Shown piece after piece: positions 45,560 to 54,781 of a DNA stretch of 64,000 bases. Under the pieces are notes generated by a model that saw only the letters and a list, made by a program, of their open reading frames with translations, made no database searches and was not told where the DNA came from. The DNA lies in NCBI RefSeq assembly GCF_006442545.2, contig NZ_CP083952.1, positions 1,667,501 to 1,731,500 of the forward strand, read 5' to 3'. The DNA is from Mesorhizobium sp. B2-1-8. Its GTDB lineage: Bacteria > Pseudomonadota > Alphaproteobacteria > Rhizobiales > Rhizobiaceae. The position numbers and the translations under genes were made by a program. Position 1 is the first letter of the stretch; every line of letters begins with the position of its first letter.

Positions 45560-46729
45560 TCAATTGCGTTGCGCGTGCGCCTCCAGGAATCGCTCAGAAA
45601 TGGTGAATCCCAATCCGGGCTTTTCCGGGATCGCTATCATACCGTCCTTGGCTTCGACAGTCTCTTCGACCAGATCGTGGATCATCGGGTTGGCGCCGAG
45701 CGAATATTCGACCGTGAAACTCGAAGGCGACGCCGCGCAGACATGCAGCCCGGCGAAGAAGCATGGCGCGCCGGCCCATAGATGCGGTGCAAAACGCAGG
45801 TTGAAGGCGCTGGCAATGGTGCCGATCTTCATCGCCTCGCTGATGCCGCCGCAGAAGGCCGGGTCCGGCTGGAAGATGTCGGCGGCCTTGAGCACGGCGA
45901 GATCGCGGAAGGCATAGCGCGTCGCCTCGCTTTCGCCGGTGGCGATCGGAACCGCGCCGGTGGCTCGCACCTCTGCCATGCCCGGCTTGTCGTCGGCGAT
46001 CACAGGCTCCTCGAACCAGGCGAGATCGAGATCGCCGACCAGATGGATGAAGCGCTTGGCCTCGGCCACCGTATAGGTGCCGTGGGCATCGACCATCAAC
46101 TCGACGTCGGGGCCGAGCGCCTGGCGCGCGGCGCGCACGCGGGCGGCGGAGATGTGTGCCGCTCCATCCATGGCGCCGACCCGCATCTTCAGCGCCTTGA
46201 AGCCGCCCTTGGCGGCGTAGGATTTCAATTGCTCGCCGATGGCATCGGCCGACGCCCAGCCGCCGGAGGCATAGGCCTGCATGCGATCGGCCTTGCGGCC
46301 GCCGAGCAACCGCCAGACCGGCTGTCCCAGCGACTTGCCCAGGATGTCCCAGAGCGCGATGTCGACGGCACTGATGGCGGCGACGCTCATGCCGCGCCTC
46401 GCCAATTGCGGCATGGCGTGGCCGGCATGAGCGGCGGTCTCATGGCGTACGCCGTTGTAGAGCATCTCCCAGATGACGCCGATGTCGGCCGGATCTCGGC
46501 CGATCAACTGCGGCCCGACCTCGTGGTTCAGCATGTGGACGAGGGCGCCGTAGCTGCCGGCACTGCCGGCTGCGTTCTTGCCTTCGCCCCAGCCGACCAG
46601 CCCGTCATCGGTTTCGATGCGCAGGATGGCGGCGTCGAAGGTCGTCACCTGGCCGAAGTCGCTGCGGTGCTGCTTCGCGGCTTCGATCGGGACGCGGACC
46701 CACCAGGCCTGGACTGTCTTGATGCGCAT
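45560..46729 (-). CDS. Enolase-superfamily protein (mandelate racemase / sugar-acid dehydratase type)
   Basis: 389 residues. Metal ligands Asp214, Glu240, Glu266; Lys181 in a KxR motif; His216 and His316 as possible acid/base residues. This arrangement fits acid-sugar dehydratases, which turn an aldonic acid into a 2-keto-3-deoxy acid. It is 59 bases downstream of the TIM-barrel isomerase and 2 bases upstream of the GntR gene. Confidence 0.9.
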   Translation of the reverse strand: MRIKTVQAWWVRVPIEAAKQHRSDFGQVTTFDAAILRIETDDGLVGWGEGKNAAGSAGSYGALVHMLNHEVGPQLIGRDPADIGVIWEMLYNGVRHETAAHAGHAMPQLARRGMSVAAISAVDIALWDILGKSLGQPVWRLLGGRKADRMQAYASGGWASADAIGEQLKSYAAKGGFKALKMRVGAMDGAAHISAARVRAARQALGPDVELMVDAHGTYTVAEAKRFIHLVGDLDLAWFEEPVIADDKPGMAEVRATGAVPIATGESEATRYAFRDLAVLKAADIFQPDPAFCGGISEAMKIGTIASAFNLRFAPHLWAGAPCFFAGLHVCAASPSSFTVEYSLGANPMIHDLVEETVEAKDGMIAIPEKPGLGFTISERFLEAHAQRN

Positions 46730-46788
46730 ATTCTTCCCCAGCCCTGCCGCCGGCCAGGGCGGAAGGGCAAATTCCCAGAGGCAATCGA

Positions 46789-47676
46789 CTACTTGATCAG
46801 CGGCAGCAGCGTTTCGGCGGTGATGCGCATCTGGTCGGTGTAGAATTTTTCGGTGAGCACGCTGGAGCCATGATCCTGGATGAACTTCAGCTGCTCGGGC
46901 GAGATATCGACCGGGTGGCGCTCGACCATTTCGGGATAGGGTGCTGCCGGTGTGCGATCGACCGGGGCGACGAACTCATTGGTCAGCGCGCCGTCATAGC
47001 CGACTTCCTTCAGGGTCCCGACGATCCTTGGCCAGTCGATCTGGCCGAGGCCGGCGGCAAAGCGGTTGTTGTCGGCGACATGGAAGTCGAACAGGCGCTT
47101 TCCGACCTGCCGGATGGCGTCATGGACGTTAAATTCCTCCATGTGGATATGATACGCGTCAAGGCAGACGCCGCATTCGGGGCTGACCGCATCAGCCAGC
47201 GCCAGCGCCTGGGCGCCGCGGTTGAAGAGATAGGTTTCGAAGCGGTTGAGCGGTTCGACGGCAATCTTGACGCCGACCTTCTTGGCGTGGGTGAAACATT
47301 CCCGGGTCGCGTCGACCACCCACTTCCACTCCTCTTCCTCGGTGCCGTCCGGCACCACCTTGCCGACGGTTGCCGGAACCAGCGTGATGATCTCGCCGTC
47401 GAGTTCGCTGACCATCGTCAGCACATCCTTGACGTATTGCACGGAGCGCTCGCGCTGGCCCTGGTTCCTGGCGGCGAGGTTGCGTTCACCCAGCATCAAG
47501 GTCACCGCGCCCCAGCAGCGGATGCCATGCTCCTTCAGCAGCGCCCGCGTCTCCTTGGTCTTGTACTGCGCGGGCTCGCCGGAAATCTCGATCGACTCAT
47601 AGCCGAATTTCTTGATGCGCTTGAGCGTCGTCTCGAGGGGTTCCGCGCGCATCCAGTTGTGCGTCGAGAGATGCAT
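46789..47676 (-). CDS. Sugar phosphate isomerase/epimerase family TIM barrel (1)
   Basis: 295 residues. AP-endonuclease-2-like barrel with metal ligands near AVEPLNRFETY (Glu), CLDAYHIHME (Asp, His), FHVADNN (His) and ALTNEFV (Glu). This resembles the D-tagatose 3-epimerase / hydroxypyruvate isomerase group. Start 47676 has GGAAGGA upstream. Confidence 0.88.
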   Translation of the reverse strand: MHLSTHNWMRAEPLETTLKRIKKFGYESIEISGEPAQYKTKETRALLKEHGIRCWGAVTLMLGERNLAARNQGQRERSVQYVKDVLTMVSELDGEIITLVPATVGKVVPDGTEEEEWKWVVDATRECFTHAKKVGVKIAVEPLNRFETYLFNRGAQALALADAVSPECGVCLDAYHIHMEEFNVHDAIRQVGKRLFDFHVADNNRFAAGLGQIDWPRIVGTLKEVGYDGALTNEFVAPVDRTPAAPYPEMVERHPVDISPEQLKFIQDHGSSVLTEKFYTDQMRITAETLLPLIK

Positions 47677-47780
47677 GGTCTGTCCTTCCCAGATTCGTCC
47701 GTATGGTTTGCCTGCGACATGCATCGCCGAAAGACGACGCAAGGGTTCCTCCCCAAGGCATCCCCAGCCTTTTCTTGCAA

Positions 47781-47795
47781 ACTGGTTCGACCAAT
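47781..47795. promoter_or_regulatory. GntR/FCD-type operator, core TGGTTCGACCA
   Basis: Core 47783-47793, with CTGGT on the left and ACCAA on the right. About 107 bases before the minus-strand isomerase start. The central TCG makes it very close to the E. coli FadR consensus. Confidence 0.65.
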
Positions 47796-47960
47796 TGGGC
47801 CTGAAAAGAGGTCTACAGCAAATTCTTCGAGACGGCAACAACTGTGGCGGCGCAACTTCCATGGTGGATTAGTTTGTTGATTACATTGCGATATGTGCCG
47901 TTATTTTGCGTGTTCGGCGAGCCTTTTCGGCGCATTCCGAGACTTGACCAAATTGCCTTA

Positions 47961-47975
47961 TTTGGTCATACCAGA
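47961..47975. promoter_or_regulatory. GntR/FCD-type operator, core TGGTCATACCA
   Basis: Core 47963-47973, about 104 bases before the plus-strand isomerase start, mirroring the site at 47783 on the other side of the region. Confidence 0.65.
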
Positions 47976-48076
47976 ATGGCAGTGTCGGCAGAGTGTCCGA
48001 CGCGAAAAGACCAAAGTGACTGGCCCTGCTCCCCTCAGGCGCTATGCTTGGTCGTGACAAAACGAGGAGGATGCCG

Positions 48077-49132
48077 ATGCCGACGACAATGAAGGGCCCT
48101 GGACTGTTTCTGGCGCAGTTCGCGGGCGATGCAGCACCGTTCAATTCGCTGGCGTCGATCACCAAATGGGCCGCCGGTCTCGGCTACAAGGGCGTGCAGA
48201 TCCCGACCTGGGACGCGCGCCTGTTCGACCTCGAGAAGGCGGCGTCTTCCAAGGCCTATTGCGATGAGGTGAAGGGCATCTGCACCGATGCGGGCGTCGA
48301 GATCACCGAATTGTCGACGCATCTGCAGGGGCAACTGGTGGCGGTGCATCCGGCCTATGACGCGCAGATGGATGGGTTTGCGCCGCCATCGGTACACAAC
48401 AACCCAAAGGCGCGGCAGGAATGGGCCGTCGAACAGATGAAGTTCGGTGCCAAGGCGTCGCGCAATCTCGGGCTGAATGCCTCGGTGTCGTTCACCGGCT
48501 CGCTGGCTTTCCCTTACCTCTATCCCTTCCCGCAGCGGCCCGCCGGTCTGATCGAGGAAGCCTTCGGCGAACTCGGCAAACGCTGGAAGCCGATCCTCGA
48601 CACCTATGAGGACAATGGTGTCGATGTCGGCTACGAAATCCATCCCTCGGAGGACGTGTTCGACGGGGCGACCTTCGAGATGTTCCTCGACGCGGTCGGC
48701 GGCCACAAGCGCTGCAACATCAACTACGACCCTTCGCACTTCCTGCTGCAGCAGCTCGACTATCTCGAATTCATCGACATCTATCACGAGCGTATCAAGG
48801 CCTTCCACGTCAAGGACGCTGAGTTCAATCCAACCGGACGGCAGGGCGTGTACTCCGGGTACCAGAGCTGGACGAACCGCGCTGGTCGTTTCCGTTCGCT
48901 CGGTGATGGGCAAGTGGATTTCGGCGGCATCTTCTCCAAGCTGACGCAGTACAATTACGATTCCTGGGCGGTGCTGGAATGGGAATGCTGCCTGAAGCAT
49001 CCGGAGGACGGTGCGGCCGAAGGGGCGCCCTTCATCCAGCACCACATCATCCGGGTAACGGAGAAGGCATTCGACGATTTCGCCGCCGGCACCACGGACA
49101 AGAAGCTGCTGCGCGCCATGATGGGAATTTGA
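48077..49132 (+). CDS. Sugar phosphate isomerase/epimerase family TIM barrel (2)
   Basis: 351 residues. Metal-site blocks: VGYEIHPSEDVFDG (Glu), NINYDPSHFLLQ (Asp, His), FHVKDAEFNP (His) and AVLEWECCLK (Glu). The ATG at 48077 has AGGAGG six bases upstream, whereas ATG 48071 directly abuts it. First gene of a three-gene plus-strand operon. Confidence 0.9.
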   Translation: MPTTMKGPGLFLAQFAGDAAPFNSLASITKWAAGLGYKGVQIPTWDARLFDLEKAASSKAYCDEVKGICTDAGVEITELSTHLQGQLVAVHPAYDAQMDGFAPPSVHNNPKARQEWAVEQMKFGAKASRNLGLNASVSFTGSLAFPYLYPFPQRPAGLIEEAFGELGKRWKPILDTYEDNGVDVGYEIHPSEDVFDGATFEMFLDAVGGHKRCNINYDPSHFLLQQLDYLEFIDIYHERIKAFHVKDAEFNPTGRQGVYSGYQSWTNRAGRFRSLGDGQVDFGGIFSKLTQYNYDSWAVLEWECCLKHPEDGAAEGAPFIQHHIIRVTEKAFDDFAAGTTDKKLLRAMMGI

Positions 49133-49185
49133 CACCGCTTTCGCTTCCCCTCGGGGGAGGGGCATCTCATACGAGGGAGAAAAAC

Positions 49186-50373
49186 ATGGTTGGCGCATCG
49201 AAGTCGGAAACGGGAGGCGGCCCGATCCGCTACGGCATGGTTGGCGGCGGACAAGGCGCCTTCATCGGTGCGGTGCACCGGATCGCGGCACGCATGGACA
49301 ATGATTTCGTGCTGGTCGCGGGCGCCCTGTCGTCCGACCCGGCACGTGCGAAAGCCTCGGCCGCCGAACTTGGGCTCGATCCCTCACGCAGCTATGCGTC
49401 CTACGCCGAAATGGCCAAGGCCGAGGCGAAGCGCCCGGATGGCATCGAGGCGGTGGCCATCGTCACCCCCAACAACGTGCATGTGCCGGCGGCCAAGGCT
49501 TTCCTGGAGGCAGGCATCCACGTCATCTGCGACAAGCCGCTGGCGACCACGCTGGCCGAAGCCAAGAAGCTCGCGGCGATAGTCGAGAAGACCGGCAAGG
49601 TGTTCGTACTCACCCACAATTACACCGCCTACCCGATGGTGCGGCAGGCCCGCGAGATGGTGGCCAAGGGCGTCCTCGGCGACATCCGCATCGTGCAGTC
49701 GGAGTATCCGCAGGACTGGCTGACCGAGGACCTCGCCGCCACCGGCCAGAAGCAGGCTTCATGGCGGGGCGACCCCAAGCAGGCGGGTGCCGGCGGTGCG
49801 CTCGGGGATATCGGCACCCATGCTTACAACCTCGCCCGCTTCGTCTGCGGGCTCGAACTCGACTCCCTGTCGGCCGATCTCGATGCCTTCGTGCCGGGCA
49901 GGCTGCTCGACGACAACGTCAATGTCATGCTGCGTTTCAAGCCGACGGGAAAAACGCATCCGGCCAAGGGCATGATCTGGGCAAGCCAGGTGGCGCCCGG
50001 TCATGAGAACGGCCTGAAGCTGCGCATCTACGGTTCGAAGGGCGGGCTGGAATGGGTGCAGGCCGATCCCAACTATCTCTGGTACACGCCGTTCGGCCAG
50101 CCGAAACAATTGATCACCCGCAACGGCGCCGGTGCGCTGCCGGTGGCAGGCCGTGTCAGCCGCGTTCCCTCAGGCCATCCCGAGGGCTATCTCGAAGGTT
50201 TCGCCAACATCTATCAAGAAGCAGCACGCGCCATCCGCGCGGCACGCAAGAAGGGCGGCAAGCCGGCAAAGGATGTCGTCTTCCCGACCATCCAGGACGG
50301 CGTCGAAGGCATGGCTTTCATCGAAGCCTGTGTGAAGTCTTCGAAGAAGAATGGGGCGTGGACCAAGCTATAA
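49186..50373 (+). CDS. Gfo/Idh/MocA family oxidoreductase
   Basis: 395 residues. N-terminal Rossmann region RYGMVGGGQGAFIGAVHR, the DKPLATT lysine motif, and the catalytic His-containing GDIGTHAYNLARFV. Relatives oxidise inositols, glucosides or sugar acids at a ring carbon. ATG preceded by GAGGGAG. It lies between two isomerase genes, as in many inositol-like or keto-sugar pathways. Confidence 0.92.
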   Translation: MVGASKSETGGGPIRYGMVGGGQGAFIGAVHRIAARMDNDFVLVAGALSSDPARAKASAAELGLDPSRSYASYAEMAKAEAKRPDGIEAVAIVTPNNVHVPAAKAFLEAGIHVICDKPLATTLAEAKKLAAIVEKTGKVFVLTHNYTAYPMVRQAREMVAKGVLGDIRIVQSEYPQDWLTEDLAATGQKQASWRGDPKQAGAGGALGDIGTHAYNLARFVCGLELDSLSADLDAFVPGRLLDDNVNVMLRFKPTGKTHPAKGMIWASQVAPGHENGLKLRIYGSKGGLEWVQADPNYLWYTPFGQPKQLITRNGAGALPVAGRVSRVPSGHPEGYLEGFANIYQEAARAIRAARKKGGKPAKDVVFPTIQDGVEGMAFIEACVKSSKKNGAWTKL

Positions 50374-50407
50374 GGGGCGCCTAGCCAGCGGGAATGGGGA
50401 GGGGTCG

Positions 50408-51259
50408 ATGAAAATCGGCATGTGCATGTTCTTGTGGACGACGGCGGTATCGAAGAAGCACGAGCCGTTGCTTCGCGACATCAAGGCAACCGGCTTCGAC
50501 GGTGTCGAGATCCCGATCTTCGCCGGCACGCCGGACGACTACAGGAAACTGGGCGAGTTGCTCGACCGTATCGGGCTGGAGCGGACCGCTGTTTCAGCGA
50601 TGGGCGATCCGGCGATGAACCTGATTGCGGCCGATGCGGCAACGCGCAAGGCTGGCGTCGATTACATGAAATGGGCCATCGATTGCGCCGATGCGCTTGG
50701 CGCCAGCACGCTGAGCGGACCGCTGCATTCGACGCTTGGCGCCTTTTCCGGGTCCGGGCCGACCGCCGCCGAGAAAAAGCGCTCGATCGCCTCGCAGCGC
50801 GCCATCGGCGACCATGCCGGCAAGCGGAACATCACCATCGGGCTCGAGGCGCTGAACCGCTTCGAATGCTATCTCCTCAACACCATGGCCGACCTGTCGG
50901 AGCATGTCGACGCAATCGACCGGCCGCACATCAAGGCGATGTACGACACGTTTCATGCCAATATCGAGGAAGCCGACCCGATCGGCGCCTATACGAAGCA
51001 CCGCAGGAATGTCGTTCATATCCACATATCGGAGAACGATCGCGGCGTGCCGGGACGCGGCAACATTCCGTGGAAAGAAACCTTCGCGGCGATCCGCGAG
51101 AGCGGCTACGACGACTGGCTGACCATCGAGGCGTTCGGGCGCTCGCTCAAGGATTTGGCCGCGGCGACCAAGGTGTGGCGCGATTTTTCCGAGACGCCGG
51201 AAGCGGTGTACCGGGAGGGGTATAGGCATATCAAGAACGGGTGGAAGAAGGCCGCGTAG
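50408..51259 (+). CDS. Sugar phosphate isomerase/epimerase, D-tagatose 3-epimerase-like (3)
   Basis: 283 residues. Blocks GLEALNRFECYLLNT (Glu), MYDTFHANIEE (Asp, His), VHIHISENDRGVPGRGNIPW (His) and WLTIEAFG (Glu), in the order and spacing of D-tagatose/D-psicose 3-epimerases. ATG 50408 follows GGGGAGGGG. Third gene of the operon. Confidence 0.9.
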   Translation: MKIGMCMFLWTTAVSKKHEPLLRDIKATGFDGVEIPIFAGTPDDYRKLGELLDRIGLERTAVSAMGDPAMNLIAADAATRKAGVDYMKWAIDCADALGASTLSGPLHSTLGAFSGSGPTAAEKKRSIASQRAIGDHAGKRNITIGLEALNRFECYLLNTMADLSEHVDAIDRPHIKAMYDTFHANIEEADPIGAYTKHRRNVVHIHISENDRGVPGRGNIPWKETFAAIRESGYDDWLTIEAFGRSLKDLAAATKVWRDFSETPEAVYREGYRHIKNGWKKAA

Positions 51260-51290
51260 GAAGCCGATCACGTTGCGGCGGCGATCCTTC

Positions 51291-51448
51291 GCGCCCCCCT
51301 CTGTCCTGCCGGACATCTCCCCCACGAGGGGGAGATTGGCAGCTTCGCGGCCGTCGCTTTCTTGCAACGCTGGTGATTGGCGAAAGCACGGATGACATCC
51401 GATCTCCCCCCTCGTGGGGGAGATGCCCGGTAGGGCGGAGGGGGGCGC
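51291..51448. repeat. Long inverted repeat, copy C
   Basis: Left arm from 51291 (GCGCCCCCCTCTGTCCTGCC) and right arm ending at 51448 are imperfect reverse complements; inner CTCCCCCACGAGGGGGAG-type hairpins. It separates the convergent isomerase and phnE2 genes and may end transcription from both sides. Confidence 0.85.
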
Positions 51449-51486
51449 TGTCCCGCCGGCCTCTCGTCCGTTTCTATATTACAAAG

Positions 51487-52854
51487 CTATCCCTGCTTGG
51501 CCTGCAGCCTGTTGTAGTCGTGGATCGTCCGGCTCAGCCTGCGGCGCAGGAAGTTGGATATGTTGTCGAAGATGAAGACGACGAGCAGGATCAGCAGCAC
51601 CATGTAGAAGACATTGGCCCAGTTGGAGTTGGTGCGCATGGCTTCCCACAGTTTCAGGCCGATGCCGCCGGCGCCGACGGCGCCGATGATGGTGGCGCCG
51701 CGGGTGTTGGATTCCCACTGGTAGAGCGTCTGGCTGATGAAAATCGGGATCACTTCGGGCATCACGCCGTAGCGCTGCACGAGGAGGCCGTTGGCGCCGG
51801 TCGAAAGCACTCCCTCACGTGGCTTGTCATCGATGTTCTCCAGACCTTCCGAATAGACTTTGCCGAGGGTGCCGATCTCGGTGAAGAAGATCGCGGCACA
51901 GCCGGCCAGCGGTCCGGGGCCGAAGGCGCGGGTGAAGAACAGCGCCCAGATCAGCATGTCGACCGAGCGCATGAAATCGAAGAAGCGCTTGAGCACCTGG
52001 CTGAGCACGCCGCTCGGCGTGATGTTGCGCGCCGCGAAGAAGGCCAGCGGGAAGGCGACGATGCCGCCGAGCAGCGTGCCGAGGAACGCCATGACGATGG
52101 TCTGCAAGAGCTTCGTCCAGACGTCGCCGTGCTGCCATTGGGCGTTGTTCCAGATGTTGTCGCCGGCCAGCGCGAGGTTCGACGTGCCGGGCTTCAGTTC
52201 TGGTCCCGACATGACCAGCGAGATCACTTCCCCCGCTGATTTGCCGAAGAAGGGCGAGCGTGTGTCGAAGACGAAGTTCGCCCAGCCGAGGAAGCGCTTG
52301 CGCACCTTGACCCGGTCGACGGTGACGCGCACCTCGCCGACGAAGCCCATCTTGGCGACGATCTCATCGTCATGAACCGTCATCCAGTCGGGCACCAGGC
52401 CCGAGATTACAGGCTTGCCGCTTGTCAGGGCCACCGGCACTGTCTGTCCATGAGCGACAATCGTCGCATAGGTCTTGTCGAAGGTGATGGATTTGGCCTG
52501 GCCGTCGATCTGCACGGTGAAGGAACCGTCGGCATTCCTGATCACCCAATCCGGATTTGGATTGTCGCCCAACGCCGAGAAACGCGGATATTTGGGCGTG
52601 ATCTCCGGCTGGTCGAGACGGAATTCCGGCTGCAGATCGTAGCTGATCCACTGCGTCAGGAAGAGCGGGAGGCGCTCCCAGTGCGATTCCCGCAACACCT
52701 GCGGCAGGCTGAAGAACCACAAGGCATAGACCAGGTAGAGGAGAGTGCCAACGAACAGGAGCAGCGGACCGAAGCGCTTGTACGCCGGGCGCTGGAACAC
52801 CTGCGGATGGCGTGCCTCGATCGACAGAATCTCCTCGGCGGTCATGGTCGTCAT
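51487..52854 (-). CDS. phnE2: Phosphonate ABC transporter permease 2, with large periplasmic loop
   Basis: 455 residues, much longer than the roughly 270 usual for PhnE. Residues 28-55 form a first membrane segment, residues about 60-230 a hydrophilic loop, and the remainder the normal permease with SVDMLIWALFFTRAFGPG and GAVGAGGIGLKLWEAM. It ends the phn transport group. Start 4 bases after the phnE1 stop. Confidence 0.9.
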   Translation of the reverse strand: MTTMTAEEILSIEARHPQVFQRPAYKRFGPLLLFVGTLLYLVYALWFFSLPQVLRESHWERLPLFLTQWISYDLQPEFRLDQPEITPKYPRFSALGDNPNPDWVIRNADGSFTVQIDGQAKSITFDKTYATIVAHGQTVPVALTSGKPVISGLVPDWMTVHDDEIVAKMGFVGEVRVTVDRVKVRKRFLGWANFVFDTRSPFFGKSAGEVISLVMSGPELKPGTSNLALAGDNIWNNAQWQHGDVWTKLLQTIVMAFLGTLLGGIVAFPLAFFAARNITPSGVLSQVLKRFFDFMRSVDMLIWALFFTRAFGPGPLAGCAAIFFTEIGTLGKVYSEGLENIDDKPREGVLSTGANGLLVQRYGVMPEVIPIFISQTLYQWESNTRGATIIGAVGAGGIGLKLWEAMRTNSNWANVFYMVLLILLVVFIFDNISNFLRRRLSRTIHDYNRLQAKQG

Positions 52855-52857
52855 GAT

Positions 52858-53814
52858 TTACACCCCCATCATAAAGGCTTGTTCGCCGACCAGCTTGCGG
52901 CGAAGCCAGGCGGAAAACTGGTCGATGATGAAGATGGTGGTGAACAGCAGCAGCACCAGCGCCAGCGTCTTGGCGCCGAAGCCGCGGGAGATGGAGAGCT
53001 TGAGTTCTTCGCCGATGCCGCCGCCGCCGACGGCGCCAATGATGGTCGAGGCCCGCACGTTGATCTCCACCCGCAGAAGCGTATAGGACACGAAATTGGG
53101 CAACACCTGCGGCAGGTCGGCGAAGCGCACCCGCTCGAACCAGTTGGCGCCGACCGCCGTCAGGCCTTCCTCGGCACGCATGTCGATGTTCTCGTTGATC
53201 TCGTAGAACAGCTTGCCGAGCGCGCCGATCGAATGCAGGCCGATGGCGATGATGGCAGCGATCGGACCTGTCGAGACGATGGCCGCGAAGAGGCCGGCGA
53301 TGACGATCTCGGGAAAGGCGCGCAGCAATTCCATGAAACGCTTGACCACCAGCCGCAGAGCCGGATGGGGCGTCAGGTTGCGCGCCGCGATGAAGGAAAA
53401 AGGTACCGCGAGGATGAAGCCGATGAAGGTCGAGACCAGCGCCACGTTCACCGTGGTCAGCATCAGCTCGAAATATTCGGGGACGTAGAAACCGCCCCAC
53501 ACATAGACACGGCCAAGCGGGAAGTTGAATTCCTGGGTGCCGGTATCATGCGGCGAGGCGATGTCGAACAGCGCCCGCCAGACGTCGTTCCAGTCCCTCG
53601 GGACCAGCCAACTCAGGAAATCCAGTATGTGCGGCAGCCGGTCGAAGAAATGCCCGGCATTGGCTTCGTCGGCGAACCACATGCTGGAGAGCATCGCGGC
53701 AAGCAGCAGTCCGACGCCGAGCACGGTATAGAACCGGCGCAGCGACGTCTGGCGTCGCCATGCATCGGCCGTCTGGTGGGTGGCGCCGGAGGGGGTTGTC
53801 ACGGAAAGGGTCAT
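52858..53814 (-). CDS. phnE1: Phosphonate ABC transporter permease 1
   Basis: 318 residues. PhnE blocks LLRAFPEIVIAGLFAAIVSTGP and RASTIIGAVGGGGIGEELKLSI are clear. The N-terminus has one membrane segment before the core. It lies after a strong hairpin that separates it from phnD. Confidence 0.92.
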   Translation of the reverse strand: MTLSVTTPSGATHQTADAWRRQTSLRRFYTVLGVGLLLAAMLSSMWFADEANAGHFFDRLPHILDFLSWLVPRDWNDVWRALFDIASPHDTGTQEFNFPLGRVYVWGGFYVPEYFELMLTTVNVALVSTFIGFILAVPFSFIAARNLTPHPALRLVVKRFMELLRAFPEIVIAGLFAAIVSTGPIAAIIAIGLHSIGALGKLFYEINENIDMRAEEGLTAVGANWFERVRFADLPQVLPNFVSYTLLRVEINVRASTIIGAVGGGGIGEELKLSISRGFGAKTLALVLLLFTTIFIIDQFSAWLRRKLVGEQAFMMGV

Positions 53815-53828
53815 GATCGGAGATGCAA

Positions 53829-53860
53829 AAAGGGGCGGTACTTCGAAGTACCGCCCCTTT
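53829..53860 (-). terminator. Perfect 32-bp palindrome between phnD and phnE1
   Basis: AAAGGGGCGGTACTTC followed by its exact reverse complement, then TTTTTGC on the minus strand. It is 12 bases after the phnD stop. It probably reduces read-through into the permeases or stabilises the phnC-phnD message. Confidence 0.8.
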
Positions 53861-53872
53861 GCAATTTCGCCG

Positions 53873-54781
53873 TTAGCCGCCGATGGCTGCCTTACGGGCT
53901 TCGACGATGACCTTGTAGAAGTCCGGCTTCACCGGAACGTAGCCGGTGAAGTCGCCGCCTTCGACGCCTTCGAAGCAAGCCTTGTCCTTCTTGGGCAGAT
54001 CGGTGAAGAAGGCGGCCAGCTTGGCGGTCATGTCGTCGCCTATCGCGGTGCGCACGACGAGCGGGCCGTTCGGGATCAGGCCCGAGCGCCAGACTTCGAC
54101 GAAGTCGTTGGGGTCGACGGCGCCCTTGGCGACTTCCTTGTGGAAGGTGCCGGAGGTGTAGCCGTTCTTGAAGTCGCCGATGCCCGAGGAATCGTCGACC
54201 GCGACGTCGACCTTGCCATCACGCACGGCCAGAACGTTGTTTTCGTGGCCGCCGTTGAACTGGGTCGAAGCGAAGAAGGCTTCGTTCGAGGCGCCGGTGG
54301 TCTTCGGAATCTGGGTCAGCGGGATCAGGTAACCGGAGGTCGAATCCGGATCGGCATAGCCGAGCTTCTTGCCCTTGGCCGACTTGATGTCGGTGATCCC
54401 GGAGGTCTTCAGCGCCAGGCCGATAGAATAATAGCCGGTGGCGCCGTCGGTCTGCTTGGTGGTGAGGATCGGGGTAACCGCCTTCGGATCCTTGAGATAG
54501 ACGCTGGCATAGCCGGAAGCGCCGAGTTCGGCGAAGTCGAGCGTGCCGCCGAGCAGGCCCTGGATGACGCCGTCATAGTCGGCGGCGGGGAACAGCGAAA
54601 CCTTCTCGAAGCCGAATTCCGTCTTCAGGTGATCGGCCAGGCACTGGTAGTTGCGCAGCCGGTCGGTTTCGTTTTCGCCACCGAGAATGCCGACGCGAAA
54701 TTCCTTCATGTCGGCGGCGTGGGCCATGCTGGTGGCCATGGCGAGCACCGAAACGGCACCGAAAACCATCTTCCTGAACAT
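53873..54781 (-). CDS. phnD: Phosphonate-binding periplasmic protein
   Basis: 302 residues with a Sec signal (MFRKMVFGAVSVLAMATSMA, cleavage after HAA). Family features: FRVGILGGENETDRLRNYQ, DFAELGASGYASVYL, and YADPDSTSGYLIP for the phosphonate-binding loop. It delivers phosphonates to PhnE1/E2. Confidence 0.93.
   Translation of the reverse strand: MFRKMVFGAVSVLAMATSMAHAADMKEFRVGILGGENETDRLRNYQCLADHLKTEFGFEKVSLFPAADYDGVIQGLLGGTLDFAELGASGYASVYLKDPKAVTPILTTKQTDGATGYYSIGLALKTSGITDIKSAKGKKLGYADPDSTSGYLIPLTQIPKTTGASNEAFFASTQFNGGHENNVLAVRDGKVDVAVDDSSGIGDFKNGYTSGTFHKEVAKGAVDPNDFVEVWRSGLIPNGPLVVRTAIGDDMTAKLAAFFTDLPKKDKACFEGVEGGDFTGYVPVKPDFYKVIVEARKAAIGG

Larger units (their letters stand above)
47677..48076. 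promoter_or_regulatory. Divergent region of the sugar-acid catabolic island
   Basis: 400 bases without a gene, between the two divergent isomerase operons. It contains two GntR-type palindromes (47783-47793 and 47963-47973) and an AT-rich stretch (47876-47920). It ends in AGGAGG, six bases before the start at 48077. Confidence 0.65.
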
